Shown here piece after piece: positions 1-12,826 of a stretch of 64,000 nucleotides of DNA (its first letter is position 1; each line of letters starts with the position of its first letter). The notes beneath the pieces are model-generated. The model saw only the letters and a list, made by a program, of their open reading frames with translations, did not search any database and was not told where the DNA came from. The position numbers and the translations under genes are program-made. The DNA is from Guyanagaster necrorhizus (lineage: Eukaryota; Basidiomycota; Agaricomycetes; Agaricales; Physalacriaceae). Location: contig NW_025064880.1 in the NCBI RefSeq assembly GCF_019112545.1, positions 1,890,536 to 1,954,535 of the forward strand, given 5' to 3'.

Positions 1-3000
1 TGTCTTGAGTCGCCCAAACATACTGTTCTCCAAAAACGCCTCCATAGCTGACGATATGTGTTGGCGTAGAGCCTGTACCGCTTTGTGACCACAGCGTAAG
101 GACATCATCATACAAAACGGAGACAGGCAAAGCATGTTCAACAGTCGTCATGCCTGAATACTGACCGAGTTAGCCAAATCAACAGGAGAACAAGGAGACC
201 TCTGACCATCTATAATATATGTTAGGTCCCAATCATAATAACCACCACCTTCAGGAACACAAAGCAAGCCCATATCACGAGCCGTTTTCAATAGTCGTTG
301 ACGAGAAGCACTATATCATCTATGAGGATTCTCTCACGGGGAAAAGAGAGAGAGACGGGACTCGTACCGCGAAGGCAGCTGATAATTCTTATACGACAAA
401 CTCACTGGCCCGCCTTCAGCCCTAATCCTCGTCAGCGCAGATACCGCTTCATCCATATTCACAATCTCTTCATGCAATCCCTCCCATCCCCCACCAAAAA
501 TAACAGACCCCGTAGTCAAGATCCGAGGCCCAATGAATTGCCCACTCTCTAAACGACTGCGCTCTATGAAGGCTCCAACTGTATCCGAGCTAGGACTATT
601 TTTCCCTATGAGAAAACACTTGAGGCCGTCAGAGATTCAAGACGCACTTGTGCATTGTGGTTACACCATAGGCAAGGAAATTCTGCATTTCCCATGATTT
701 GGCAGGGAAGGGAACAAGGTAGCCTCCCCAGTGGGAGTGAACATCTATAAAACCAGGTATGACAAATCCTAAAAGAAAGGACTTGAGTCCAAGAAGCTGG
801 GACAAACATAATGAATTTGCTACCCTGATTGGCATTGAATTTGACAGCATCGTCGGGAACAGAAACGCCACCAACAGGGCCGACAGCTTGGATTACACCA
901 TCCTTGACCAACATAACTCCCTGCCTGATAAGATCCTTTTCGATGAGGCCAGTTTCCATTGTCAAAAGGGTCGCATTGTATACAGCCACGACACCCGACC
1001 ATCCAGAAGCCTTCGCCTCTTCTTTCAGACGTGCAATATCCGTGGAATGTTGAACGAAGATTTCTTGCGATTTGACAAGATCTTTCACGCACTCTATACC
1101 AAAAGTCGAGGGATCGTTCTTGATACTAGTAAGGCATGTCTTGAGACGGGAGACTTCCAGTGAAAACAGTGTAGGACCTAGAAATAGATATGGGTCAGAT
1201 ACACGAGGATGAAGCCACTGCTTTACCAGAGAGCCAACATAATTTTTTCCCATTCCCACTCCACGTAACATCATGTCCACCGTGAAGACTCAACCTCGCC
1301 AAACCCTTCGTAGCTTTGCCTGGTTTCGCCCAAAGTTGTTCACCGGGCTGGATATCGCGACCACAGGCGAGATACACATGTTGGAATTCGACAAAAGCCA
1401 CAAGGTTATCGGCTGAGACAGAGACTTTGTTTGACATTTTCCCGGATGCAAGGATCTGTTGCTTGTAAGAATTGGAAGCATCAGTGACGAACGTGCGTCT
1501 AGGTTCTTCCACCAGAAGCTGATACTGATCAAGAAATCGCAGGCTGATTACACGGTCGTTGTAAGCGATGTTTGAAGGGATAAATTTTAGATTGTACAAC
1601 AGAACATTATCGTGTTCTCCCCTTATGGGTAAGGTCAAGTCTGCAAAGTAAAGCCCCGGGCGTGCAGTGGCTACGATCGTCCCGGTCAATGAATCTCCAG
1701 CAGTCTTTACGAATGCAATCTTTCGTTGCCTGTTCGTGCCCGGCGAAATAGCGGGAGCAAGATATCGTCCGAGAGGCAATCCCTCGATTTTGTACGCGAA
1801 TCCCGACGACAGATCAGCTATTTCGAACGAGGTGAAGTCAGTGTCTGACCACCGGCAGTGAACGATTAAATCGCTAGAACCAGAGACAAAAGATGGCGAG
1901 TAATACGGGTAACCGCGGTGAAGAATCGGTACCGACATCACTTCCTGGCTCCCAATAGGCTGGACAACGGTCACTCCAGCAGCTTGTAATACTGCTCGTC
2001 CCCCAGAGTCGTCTATATGGAGCTCCTTGAAAGCATGTACCCTCATGCTAGCCTGAGTCTCCAACGAAAGCAGATCCACACCGCCTTTGATAGTTTCTGC
2101 CATTTGCATTTCGATATGAGCACGGAATCGGATAGGATGCGGGGTCCCACTCGCGACCCGCTCCCCGTCCCGGTTACTAGCCAAAGGAATATGATGTATT
2201 TGACCGGCTCCCCAGATGATAACAGCATTGCCTGTGGGAGTAAACGCAAAGGAGGGGTATGTCCCCATAGGTGCCCAGACCGAGCTTAAGTCATATGTCA
2301 GGCCGTCGAAGACATGGTGAATGGTACCGGTGTTAAGATCCCTGAGAGATATTGTCAGATGATCTCAACGGTGCGAAAGGAGCGCATACTTCAGAACAAG
2401 AACTTCATGATCTCTTGCTCGTCGAACAAACGCGAGAGTTCGTCCATCCCGAGACAACTGCGGTCGGCTAGCGCCCCCGGGAAAAGCATCAACAATGGTC
2501 TCCTCCTCTCCGCTGGTCACATTCAGAGAAAATATGGAGTAAACGCCCTTATGTATGTCTACGTGAGCGTAGTATCAATAGATGTAAAGTAATAAAACGA
2601 CTAAGAGTCACCTTTACCCTCGGAAATCGTAAATGAATCTTGGACGTTCTTGGCGTAGATGAGGGTATCGTTGTTCCTCCAAAGGAATTGCTCGGGGCCT
2701 ATCTGTTGATTATCATAGTCATCAACCGTCATACCAACAGGAAGAGTCCTGCCCAGGATGCGACGGCCGCTCTGCGGCTTGATCGGTTTCTGGGGTCCGT
2801 CTGCGAGCAGCGGGACATCGTACTCCCACCCTTCCGACGCAGAAAGAGTGATTTTTGATGTGTACCATTTGGATGCGATTATCTTGTTACCCGATGGATG
2901 GAATCGTGCGTCAGACACCCAGCGAAATGTCTCATTCGTTACACGTCTCGCTCAAGACAAATACATGTCAGACAATGGCCCTAGAAAACAGAGACATGCG

Positions 3001-3658
3001 ATACCTTCAAGCCGGCCCTCACGTTTTAAGCGATCGGTTTGCCTATCGTCGTAGGTGACGGTCCCCGGCCTGACGTCCATGTCGCGACACCCACGCCAGG
3101 CCATGACCCAGATATTCTCCACTCCCAGGCCTGCATCACTGCGAAACACAATCCTGTCACCGTCTGGTGAGAAATGGGGGTCCGAATCATAGGGAACACC
3201 AAGCAAGACTGGGCGGGCTCTCGCTACACTGCGACGATCTTGCTCGTCACCTGGGATGCAGTACAAATCCCCAAGCATGTCAAAGACAATATCCCCTGTC
3301 GTAGGATGCACATCCAAACGCAACCATGTCCCTTCCTCAACGTCGTATTCGAGTAGTCGTGGGTACGCAAAGTCGGTGGATATGTCCCAGGGTGTCTGTT
3401 CGCGGTATGGCCAGATATTATCCCGCCATTCGGGTGCGGAGTCGCTGGTGTGTACGGCGCTGAAGTTGAGGCTGAACAGCGAAACAAAAGCAGCACAGAT
3501 AACGAGGACGAGATAGCGGATATTGAGTCTGGGTCCCAGGTAAGCTGCCGCCTCCTTATACGACGCTAAGAAACAGTCAACGACTGCGAGAACGATATCA
3601 CGACTTGGCCCGTACAGTTGTTACCCTTGATGTCAACCCTCGGAGCAGGTGCGCTCAT
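1..3658 (-). CDS. membrane-anchored TolB/beta-propeller plus amidohydrolase protein (C-terminus beyond window)
   Basis: A multi-exon gene read right to left; its C-terminus lies left of position 1. I place the start at 3658-3656 because a 34-nt first exon (MSAPAPRVDIK) joins across a gtaaca..ttag intron to a reading frame with one clear membrane segment (about residues 28-46, YLVLVICAAFVSLFSL). Then follow repeats of the WD40/TolB type (FSPDGDRIVFRSDAG near 3130-3180, FAYPRLLEYDVEEG, LYFADLTLPIRGE, HDVTWSGNGKKLCWLSG). The C-terminal part is an amidohydrolase: GVMLVKDGVIQAVGP, then GFIDVHSHWGG near 700-740, which carries the metal-binding H-x-H, and RILTTGSVIFGGG near 500. TolB-like propeller plus amidohydrolase fusions are known in bacteria and fungi, but the substrate is not known. 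I infer a type II membrane protein with the enzyme on the lumenal or outer side. The many small introns make exact exon edges uncertain. Confidence 0.8.
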
Positions 3659-3856
3659 TGACCTACCCAGTCGACCCTGCAAAGCGTAGTATTACGGCGA
3701 ATATTCGGATGTGCCGGTTCAAAGTTGGAGAGCAAGAAAAAAAATTAGTTGGATTTTTTGTGTAGGCCAGTGAACGGCCTGCATATATACTGTGGATAAA
3801 TCCGCGTATATCTGAGCAATAAAAATCCGAACGACAAAATCCTTTACATCTTAGGC

Positions 3857-4603
3857 CTAAGTATCGGCTTCAGCTTCAGTGGTGCCGTTCTTAGCCTCTT
3901 CCTCAGGCTTTTCTGCTTCCTCCTTCTCATCGTCCTTGGGGGCATCTTCTTTGGCGTGCTCCTCTTTAGCCTCCTCTTCAGCCTCTTTCGCATGATCATC
4001 TTCTCCCGGCGCCTGCTTGCTTCCAACGACAGCCGCATTGACACTGACATGCGTCATGACTTAACAGTGAGACAAGTAGAGCCGGACAATCACTCACGTC
4101 AGCATGACTTGGACCTTTTCTTTTTCATCGCCGCCCTCTGGATTGGGAAGCTCCACTGAAAAGCGTTTAGTGCCTTTCCAGCCATAGCTGCCAGTAGCAA
4201 AGCTTGTAGGCAACAGCGCCAATGTCGCCAAGAATCCGGGATCAGCTGAGGTAGCGGGAGCCGACTCATCATCAGCAATACTCGGGGGTGTGTGTGTCAC
4301 ATTGATGTGCAAAGGGAGGGCCTTGCTCTTGAACGTGGAGGCCGGCAAAGAGGCCTTTGAATTTAAGCCAAGTTGGTTAAGAGGGTTACTCTACCATGAT
4401 AATAGAGAAAATGGATACCTTGGCGCCTCGTTTACCACCCCTCTTTGCGCCTTTGGTTGTTGTAGCACTTGTGCCGTTGTCGGTTTTTGCCGCCTTGTGT
4501 GCTCGGGTAGTGGGGCCAGTGGTGTCGTCAGACGCTCTTTTCGTTCCTAAATTGAAGAGGTAAGTAAGTGCCAACCATGACAGAAAATGAACTAGCCAGC
4601 CAT
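3857..4603 (-). CDS. small charged conserved protein of unknown function, GC-AG first intron
   Basis: I do not recognise a named family. Four exons give one coherent protein: 4603-4597 (ATGGCTG), 4546-4419, 4354-4098 and 4043-3857. The N-terminus is MAGTKRASDDTTGP, followed by a Lys/Arg/Gly-rich stretch (KRGGKRGAK) that looks like a nuclear localisation signal. The middle is a folded-looking part (STFKSKALPLHINVTHTPP ... GSYGWKGTKRFSVELP), and the tail is an acidic Glu/Lys-rich helix ending EAEADT. The first intron must begin with GC rather than GT. The only in-frame GT choice nearby creates a stop, while GC..AG splicing gives MAG|TKRASDD without a break. A basic head and acidic tail suggest a nuclear or chromatin-associated role, but that is inference only. 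Confidence 0.7.
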
Positions 4604-4905
4604 CTTTATTATGGAAGGCGGAGTTACGCTGTGGAGAAATGGGTGAGGATGATGGGGTGCGTCTAAGAATGGTTGACGAAGGAAATGAATTGGTTTTCGA
4701 TTTATATTCCCCTGGCGACCACATGACGTCACGCGTCGTGCTACCAACGTCAGGTGACCAGGCGCGTTCAACGGCCGAGAATAACCGGCGCAGAAAACAG
4801 CGCAGCTGTATCCAAGCGAGCCAGAGAACAAAAGCCGGAATAGCAGTCACGATATGGTGGAAAAGCAGCTTAATTCATTAGAAATACAAATCAGATACAT
4901 ACGAA

Positions 4906-5876
4906 TTACAGGTCGAACTCAAAGTCGGAATCGTCTCCATCATCTCCTGAACGTCTGATGTTTTTCTGCGCTTTTCCATTAGTAGAGGCGGCGGCAGAGC
5001 GCATCCGAGCGGAAGGATCACGGCGATCTTCCAAGTCGTCGTCGTCCGAATCGTCGTCGCCACGTCGTTGGTCTGTCGGAGGAACATCGGGGAGGTCGAC
5101 AGCGCCAGTCATTAGTAAAATGGCTTCTAGCTCTATGAAAACGGTGAGCATCAGCAAGCCGACCCACGGCTGCAAATACGCACCCTCAGATCGTCTTTCC
5201 CGGTCCGAACCCCAAGCGATGACTTGATTGCGAATCTCTCCTTTCCGGTATATGATCAACATAGGTATTCGAGAGTCGGGAAGGTTCGGTATGCATTTAT
5301 CGCCAACGATAGATACAAATTTTGTCTTGGGATAGCGTGCAGCCAATGCACGGATGTGCTCAAAAGTACGCTCGCTCTGAGGGATTCTTGCAATTAGACG
5401 AGTCAGTCATCGGTAGAAGCCTGGAACAAAACGCTCGTACCCGTCCTTATACAAGAAACAAACCACTCCTGTGCCCTTTTCTTCGTCATCATCCTCCTCG
5501 TTGATCTTGCTTGCATCAGTGACTTCTCGAGTATAGTCGTCCCGTCCGATGGGATACACTCTTCCGAAGCGGGCTTTCTTCTCAGCGTTTCTTTCCAAAG
5601 CTATACGCTGTCGTCGATGAGCAGCGATCAGGCGTTCCATCTCATCGTCAGGAGCATCTTCACTTAGTTCCTTGAGCTCGGATGGTGTGTAATCCTCCAG
5701 CATCTCCTCTAGCGTTGGAGACGGTGGAGGCGATGGCGACGGGGGTGTAGGCTCCCGCGGCGGTATGATACCATGCTTCCGAAGAGCATCGTTGCTGTAT
5801 ATTGCACTCAGCGGAGATGACAGGAAAAATTTGAGAAAACGCACAATTCGGTATCTTCATTGGGGTTAACTGACAT
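4906..5876 (-). CDS. PLP2: phosducin-like protein, PLP2/VIAF type
   Basis: Phosducin-like proteins of this group are thioredoxin-fold co-chaperones that help the CCT chaperonin fold actin and tubulin in the cytosol. The start ATG at 5876-5874 opens MSVNPNEDTE. A gtgcgt..cag intron (5844-5795) joins it to FNDALRKHGIIPPREP, a proline-rich linker and an acidic patch. Next comes the helical region with EMERLIAAHRRQRIA and FGRVYPI, then the thioredoxin-like domain (GVVCFLYKDG; ERTFEHIRALAARYPKTKFVSIVGDKCIPNLPDSRIP; MLIIYRKGEI). The C-terminus is acidic (DDDSDDDDLEDRR ... DFEFDL), as is usual for the family. Introns near 5432 and 5195 are needed to keep frame. The gene is divergent from the Dicer-like gene, with only 256 bp between the two start codons. 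Confidence 0.9.
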
Positions 5877-6132
5877 TACGATCCTTCACGCAGACAGTCA
5901 GAAAACGTAACCCTTATATATGCACTGACTGTTGCTGGCGCAGTCAACCGCAGAGGCTCCGCAGAACGAGATGGTGAAAGGAGAAGAAAGGCCACGTGGT
6001 TACGTTTATTATCCCTTCTAGTATTTGTATGGATGATACCGAATCTCCCTCCCCTCCTTTCCTCAACAGGGTCACGCTCTCCAGCTGTAGAAACGTGCGA
6101 TGCACTTTGTCTCTTGATCCTACCTTCTTGCC
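5877..6132. promoter_or_regulatory. shared divergent promoter between phosducin-like and Dicer-like genes
   Basis: The 256 bp between the two outward-facing start codons must hold both promoters. I see a TATA-like cttatatatgcac at about 5911-5923 lying toward the minus-strand gene. No strong TATA is visible for the plus-strand gene. The call rests on geometry only. Confidence 0.5.
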
Positions 6133-9100
6133 ATGTCAGCAACTGAAGGGGACACGTTGATCCCCCGCAAGTACCAAGAAGAGGTCTTCGTTCAAGCCCA
6201 GGAAAGCAATATCATCGCAGCGCTGGAAACTGGTAGCGGCAAGACCTTCATTAGCATCCTTCTCATCCGATGGATAGCAACCAAAGAAGCCTCCCAGGGC
6301 AAGGCTATCATATTTCTGGTTCCGAACGTTGCACTAGTCGAGCAGCAGGGCAACTTTATCGCCAAACACACGTCGTTACGCATCATAAAGCTACATGGTT
6401 CTCTTAACATAGATTTGACTGATAGGGCAGGATGGAAGAAGAAATTTCTGCAGTATGATGTCTTTGTGATGACAGGTAGGTGCACCACATTCATATTTGC
6501 AGTTTGCAGTACACAGTAACTCATGCATTACCAGCGCAGATATTTCTCAATCTCATCACCCATTCGCTGTGGAGCATACCCAAGGTATTTGTTTCCCATG
6601 CTAGCTGGGGTCCAAGATTAAGACTGAACCTTTGGATAGGCCTCTCTGATTGTTTTCGATGAATGCCATCATACCCGGAAGAATCATCCGTACAACAACA
6701 TCATGCGCGAGTACAAACATGTCGCTACCTCTGATCGACCGAAGATATTCGGGATGACAGCCTCTCCCATTTTGAACCCGCGAGATGCCATACGTTCTAT
6801 GGAAGCGCTTGAGGCCAACCTGGACGCCAAGATCGTCGGCATTCACATACATGTGTCCGAGCTTGTGGAAAACTCACCTAAGCCATCGGAGGTATTCGTC
6901 GTTTATTCATTACGTCTGCACTTTTCTTACCGGCTTTCGCAGACTATACAGAAATATCCGCCTCCTCCTCTAAGACCCAGTTGTGCCATCTCTACACTAT
7001 GGGCCTCGTTAACTGTATTCGATATCGTGCAATATTCCGACATCGAGATTCCTTGGGCAGAAATTGAGCGACGATACCACGTAACACTCCACAATCTAGG
7101 TCCATTCTCGGCGTCTCTCTATCTTCATGCAGAGATGTGGCATCAAATCAGGACGCTAATCATTCAAAACAGTAGTTTTATCTCAGAGTCTGCGTCTACG
7201 GAGACCGTTGAAGTCGTCAGCGCACCAGCCGCAAAAGAACTTCCTGCTGAGGTATACTATATTGCTGAGATCCTCCTCGATTTCCAGTCCTTCTTTATCC
7301 TCGAGTCGAATCCCACTTGTTCACCCCTACCTATTCCGCTCGAATGGTGCACACCAAAGATCAAGACACTCGTTGACGTAATCCTGGCACATCATTCCTC
7401 CACATTCCAAGGTATCATATTCGTAGAGCAACGACAGACGGCCATGTGTCTTGCCAAACTTCTTCCTAACATTTCGCAGCTCAGTGGTCTCGTGCGATGT
7501 GCAGATTTAGTGGGCCATGGCGATAACAGCGAAGGAGTGTCCAAAGATATTATGACGGCTAATCAAGGAGAGATCATCAAGTTGTTCCGGGCCAAGGAAA
7601 TAAATTTACGTGAGTTTTAAACTTTCCATTTCACAACTCTCATTTAATCGGTTAATGGCAGTTATTGCCACCTCCGTGGCTGAAGAGGGCCTCGATTTCC
7701 CGGTGAGCTATCAAATTTTAACCGGCCGTCCAGCTCTCCTCAAATGGATTCACTATCAAGGCTTGCGATCTGGTGATCCGTTTTGACAGGGTCCAGCACC
7801 TGGTCGGATACGTTCAGTCCCGTGGCCGTGCTCGAAACAAAGCCTCAAATTTTGTTATCATGGTCCAAAACGACGATATAGCCTATCTCTCCAAGTACCA
7901 GCAGCTATGCTCTGCAGAGCCAGAGTTAAAAGCCATCTACCAGGCACGGCGGGAGGAAAAAGAAGTCGAAGCCATAACAGAGGAAGAAGAAGAAGAGATG
8001 CTTGACCCCCTTGATCTAGCGGCTCGCGAGCGATATGACATCCCTTCGACAGGCGCATTCGCCAGCTACGATAACTCCATTTCGCTGCTTAACTATTTTT
8101 GCTCCCTCATTCCGTGCGACAAGTACACCTCTCAGCATGTCCCTGTCTACACCGGAGAATTCCAGTCGACCCTTCGTCTCCCTTCAGCCCTTCCGATTCC
8201 TCCTGAAAGCCTTCTCTTCCACGGTCCTGTGAAATGCTCGAAGAAGGAGGCGAAGCGCGCAGTAGCCTTCCAGGCTGTGAAGCATTTGCATGCTCTTGAC
8301 GTTTTGGATGATTACCTACTCCCGGTTTCTAGTAAACAACAAAACGACAAGGATCTAGATGGGAGAGATATACCCGATATTAACGTTCCAGAAATGTTGG
8401 ATGTTCCGATTCGGGATCCTTGGACGCTAGGTTCCAATCTATGGATGCATGTGGTCTATGTCGACGGGCGACCTGTTGCTGGATTGATTACCGGTACAAG
8501 ACTTCCTGGTGTCGACGTTCATAGTTATTCTTCAGTTGCTGAGATCCGACAGGCCCAGCAAGTATGCCTGACCTCATCAGAACGTGCAACCATAGATTGC
8601 TATACGAGGCAAGTCATCTGGCTTCGTAACACAGCCAGAGAGACCATTCTCCCCCTCAGCCTTTTTCTCGTCCCAATAACCTCACATCATGCACCTGACT
8701 TCGATGCGATGATCCGTCTTCTTACTGATCCTCAAGGGTGTTTTGACTGGGGCAGTGTAGCAGAACAAGACTACAACAAAGTCATGATTTTGAATCGAAA
8801 TCAAAATGGGAGACCATATCTCCTCCATCGTATTCGCTACGACCTTACTCCCATGTCAGCTCCCCCTCCAGGTTCACCTGAAGCTACCTCTGCCACCTAC
8901 TATGAGTACTTTGTCAACCGTTGGTCCAGGAAGAAGTGGACTGCCGAAGTTCCCACTGATGGACCCATGATCGAAGTCACCATTCTACCTCGTTCCAGTA
9001 TAGGTTCGTATTTCCTTGAGTTGCAGATAAACAGGACTCCCCAAGAATCTCAGTCGGTTCGCCTTCTACCGCTTGGTTGTTGCGGCTGGCTAGATATGTC

Positions 9101-10663
9101 ATACGATATGATCCAGGCTTATCAAATCCTTCCCCATCTCAGCCGTCGTATCACTGACATATATCGTGCCCGTCAGGCAAGGTTTGAACTCGGACTTCCT
9201 CCGATCTTGGACGACCTCCTAGTTCAAGCCTTGACCATACCGAGCACTCAAGCCAGCTTCAACAACCAACGTCTTGAAACGCTGGGTGACGCCGTATTAG
9301 AGCTTTGCACCACCGTTCATCTCTTCAACAAATATCCCTACCGACACGAAGGCCAGCTCGACATCATGAGAAAGAGCAGTATTTCAAACCGCTTCCTCAT
9401 GATGAGGGCTTTGGATGCGGGCTTACATCATTTCGTCACCGGGGAGTCTCATAGCTTAAGGACGTGGAGATATGTTTTAGACGAGAGTAATGACTCCGAT
9501 ACTGTGCAGCGCCTTGCACAGCGGACGTATCCTAGAAGGAGTCTTCAGGACTGTATGGAGGCTACACTGGGAGCGGCATTTGTTACGGGTGGGATACCTA
9601 TGGCTCTGCGGGCGGGCTTTGCACTCGGGCTCGCCATGGGAGGGCCCACATCTTGGCCGGAACGCTATGGTATGAAATCTGAAAGAGTAGTGTCATCCCT
9701 CTTCTCTCAGCTGGAGGAACGACTGGGGTACAGGTTCCGGAATGGCCGTCTTCTTGTCGAAGCTGTCACTCACCCTTCGTTTGCATCGGTTGCTGACACT
9801 ACTTCCTATCAACGCCTTGAATTCTTAGGGGACGGTATTATTCCTTTTTTCCTTCTTCCAACTTGCTGCTGTGTTCTAATTCCTTGATATACAGCGGTGC
9901 TTGATCTCGTTGTGGTGCATTACCTGTACGCAAAGTTTCCGGATGCGACCTCTGAGCAACTGGCTCTTCCTCGAGCGAAGGTTGTCTGCTCAGCTGCTTT
10001 GGCCTATCTGGGCGTCAAGCACCTCGATCTGCACATGATCGCACTCATCAATAACGTGGACCTAAGCATGGCCATGGAAGACTACGTTCCCATTCTCAAG
10101 ACGTTATCAAGTACGGATATCGTCACCCAAGGGTACAAGTACGATCCGCCGAAAGTGATCAGCGATATTTTCGAAAGTATCATGGGTTCTGTCCTCATCG
10201 ACTCGGGATACAACTACGAGGTTACTGCTGCAGTGGTGGAATATGTTATGGAGGATATTCTGGCCGTCCTTTCTCCGACTGTTCGCCGAGATCCCGTTAC
10301 TGAGCTGTATCAGTGGGTTGCCCGTTCAGGTTGTCGAAACAAGATCATCCTCTCGTATGTGGTGTCTTCTTTGCTTCGCACTTGTTTCTGACGCTGCTTC
10401 GTAGACACGAACCAAAGAGAAAACACGTTGGTGTAGTAATTCACTTGCACGACGAGCACATCGTTGGCCCAATCGTGTCCAACAGCCTCAACACCTCGAA
10501 ATTTGCTGCCGCTGAGAGGGCTTTGGCGATCTTGGGAGATGCCACCAAGGACAAGAGTCTGGATCGGATATGCAACTGTTCCGAGATAATGGATGTTGAT
10601 AAAGAAATTGCATTAGAATCCGTGGGTGAAGGTATAAACTGTCGTTCCAGAGAGAAGACGTAG
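6133..10663 (+). CDS. DCL: Dicer-like ribonuclease III
   Basis: Dicer cuts double-stranded RNA into small RNAs for RNA silencing. The start at 6133 (MSATEGDTLIPRKYQEE) leads directly to the helicase: motif I ETGSGKT (about 6229), and after introns at 6476-6534 and near 6582, motif II DECHH (about 6657). The helicase C part includes IATSVAEEGLDFP (about 7665) and QSRGRARNKASNF (about 7818). A dimerisation (DUF283-like) region and a divergent PAZ-like region lie between 8050 and 9200. Two RNase III domains follow. In the first, ETLGDAVLEL (about 9278) carries the catalytic acidic residues. In the second, RLEFLGD is split by an intron (about 9835-9894) and resumes AVLDLVVVHYLY. A short C-terminal extension (from about 10406) resembles a diverged dsRNA-binding tail. 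All catalytic motifs look intact, so I judge the gene functional. The PAZ assignment is weak by eye. Confidence 0.92.
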
Positions 10664-11064
10664 AATTCGAAGATCCCGAATTCGTCGTCCCGTAAGAAAG
10701 GTGTCAGCTTGGATTATGAGTAGTTGTGGCTAACATTGTAAACTAATGTACTTTGCAACGACTTGTGTAGAATATCTTAAGAACCTCAGTCTATCCAATG
10801 CTCGTCGATGTCGGATTCCGATATTTTTCGAGCTGCTTATGTTGGCCCACTTGTCTGAGGTTATTAATTCGAAGAAAATGCTTTCAAGTCTTTGGCGCTG
10901 TAAGCTGTAAGACCCGAGCCTATTTATCTCCGCGCGCTCCGGGCCTATGAACGCATGAGCACAGTAGTAGCCATTAGTTGAAAGCCGGCCTCAGTAATCC
11001 TTTGGAGTCAAACCTGATGAGTAGATAGTTTATCTGTACACCTACGTATACGAGTCTCGGCATG
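10664..11064. other. intergenic space between convergent gene ends
   Basis: This stretch is the shared 3' flank of the Dicer-like gene (plus) and the PI-PLC-like gene (minus). I see no credible exon, repeat or RNA gene in it. Confidence 0.6.
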
Positions 11065-12626
11065 CTACCATCCTTCTTCACCAGCTCGACGTCCTCGGTA
11101 ATTACATTCCACCAACAAGCCAGCCAACGCGTGCCCAGGATCAGAATAGAAATCCATCAAGGCCCAGCCACGGAGCCTTGTTTCGACACCAAGTATAGGC
11201 TTTATCAGGTCGTTCTGAAGGTCATGACCAGACACGTCACCGCTGCTGCTCAATAAGTCCAAAAGCCATCTGCCAACTCTGCTATTGACTCCCTCCACAC
11301 CAAGTCCCCATCTCGGCCAACCAAAACCTCGTGCTACGGTAGGCGGAGTCGCAAGAGGGAATGATGCAGCAGAAAAGAAGGTGATGGATAGCGTCTTCTG
11401 AGGCTGGTCATCGAGGGGATGCATTAAAATCTCTGTCGATAACGCAAACTTCTCTGGTATTGACAAAAAGGAGGGTATAGCATACCTAAGATGCGATAAA
11501 ACAAACCTCGGGAGACGAGACAGATTTGCTCACCAATCATGTGTACGAACGTGGGTATCCTTACATTCCCAAGTAAAGCCATCCTTCGCGCTATCCGGCC
11601 AGGTAGTAGGGTGAATTCCCAAACCTTCAAGGCCACCTTCCCACCCATCGCCATTGCCACCAAAGCGACTGATAAGGACCACCTTCCCCCTTACTTCGCC
11701 AAGGGTCGGCACTCGATTCTCCAAAAACCACATGTCTCTTCCGCCTGGACCATTTGACATTTCCTCATGCACAGTTCGCGAAAAGGTGCTCGGCTCCGTG
11801 GTGGCAAAGTCCTCCTGCTTCATGAACATGACAATGGTTTCTCGGCAGGTCTCCGGCGCGATCAGAAAAGTGTAGATAGTACGCTGCATATCTTCGAACG
11901 GCGTCCTTTCGGGGTAGATGCCGTGGTAAGCTATGAGACGAGAGCTAATGACTGCGAGACGTATGTCTACGACCCTAATACCCGACTGGAGCTGGACAGC
12001 GAGAGGCGTGGAAGGAGATTGGCATTGAGATATAGGCCATCCATAGAATGCCATACTGATAGAAAGAATCAGCAAGGGCTTGACGGTCCATGAAAAGATT
12101 TCCTACGTATCATGTGTGCCTGTGATATATGTATAGCATTAATATAGGTGCCGCAGCCATATATATTATATCACCCAAACTTACCAGGTAGTAGCAGGGA
12201 ATATAATGGAGACATGTCAGGCATATCAGAGAGAAATGCAGATACGTTTCTCTTGGGTAGGATTATCAGCTTGCGATGATTCATGGCCATCTGTATCCCA
12301 TATGTATGGTCACTACGCAGGTTACCCTCTAAACTCATTAGACTCACCTTAACCGCGTAAACAGACCAAGGATGACCGTCCTCAACGGATAAACGTTGCC
12401 AAGTAATTCCAGCTCTCATAGAGAACTGAACCATAGCTGGGCACCATCCCTCTGTCTCCTTGATAGCTGCCTGACTAAAGAGTGCCAGTTTCCTGCAACG
12501 TTTGGGTACCTTTGCTTCCAATGGGATCCGGGAAGCCAGAACCAGATGTTTATCATAATCCTTGCGGTTGGGATCCCAAGAACAAATTATAGGATCATCA
12601 GTCAAGTTCAAGAGAGTGAGATGCAT
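11065..12626 (-). CDS. PI-PLC X-domain-like phosphodiesterase with microexon
   Basis: PI-PLC X-domain proteins cleave phosphatidylinositol or GPI-type phosphodiesters with two catalytic histidines. The first suitable start is 12626 (MHLTLLNLTDDPIICSWDPNR), which gives a family-typical N-terminal beta domain. After an intron near 12345, the exon ending at 12185 (LLLPG) splices to a 13-nt microexon at 12119-12107 and then to 12055. This yields G-T-H-D-T-M-A-F-Y-G-W, the canonical first catalytic His motif. The second His is in LIAYHGIYPERTPFEDM, after the barrel strand VVDIRLAV. The last exon, joined at about 11493, starts YAIPSFLSIPEKFALSTEI and ends in a Cys-containing tail at 11065. No signal peptide or membrane anchor is obvious. 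Without the microexon the catalytic His is lost, so a gene finder could easily miscall this gene. Confidence 0.85.
12107..12119 (-). other. 13-nt microexon carrying the catalytic histidine
   Basis: The exon is GCACACATGATAC, flanked by a cacag acceptor on its left side in coding direction and a gtaggaa donor. The flanking introns are 65 nt (12184-12120) and 51 nt (12106-12056). Together with the last base of the previous exon it codes for G-T-H-D plus the first two bases of the next Thr codon. Confidence 0.85.
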
Positions 12627-12826
12627 GAACGGAGGTAGATGCACAAAATAAAGCAAATAAGGTGGTACCGCTTTCAGATATACCCCAATAGTTGTCCCAG
12701 CGCCAGCTGCATCGTGGCTTTGATGAGGCTGCCTATCGGAGTTAAGTCCGATATGGTTACTCAAATAAACATGCGAAAATAACGCGTCGACTACACTGCC
12801 TTTCCTCGGATACTATACGATATACT

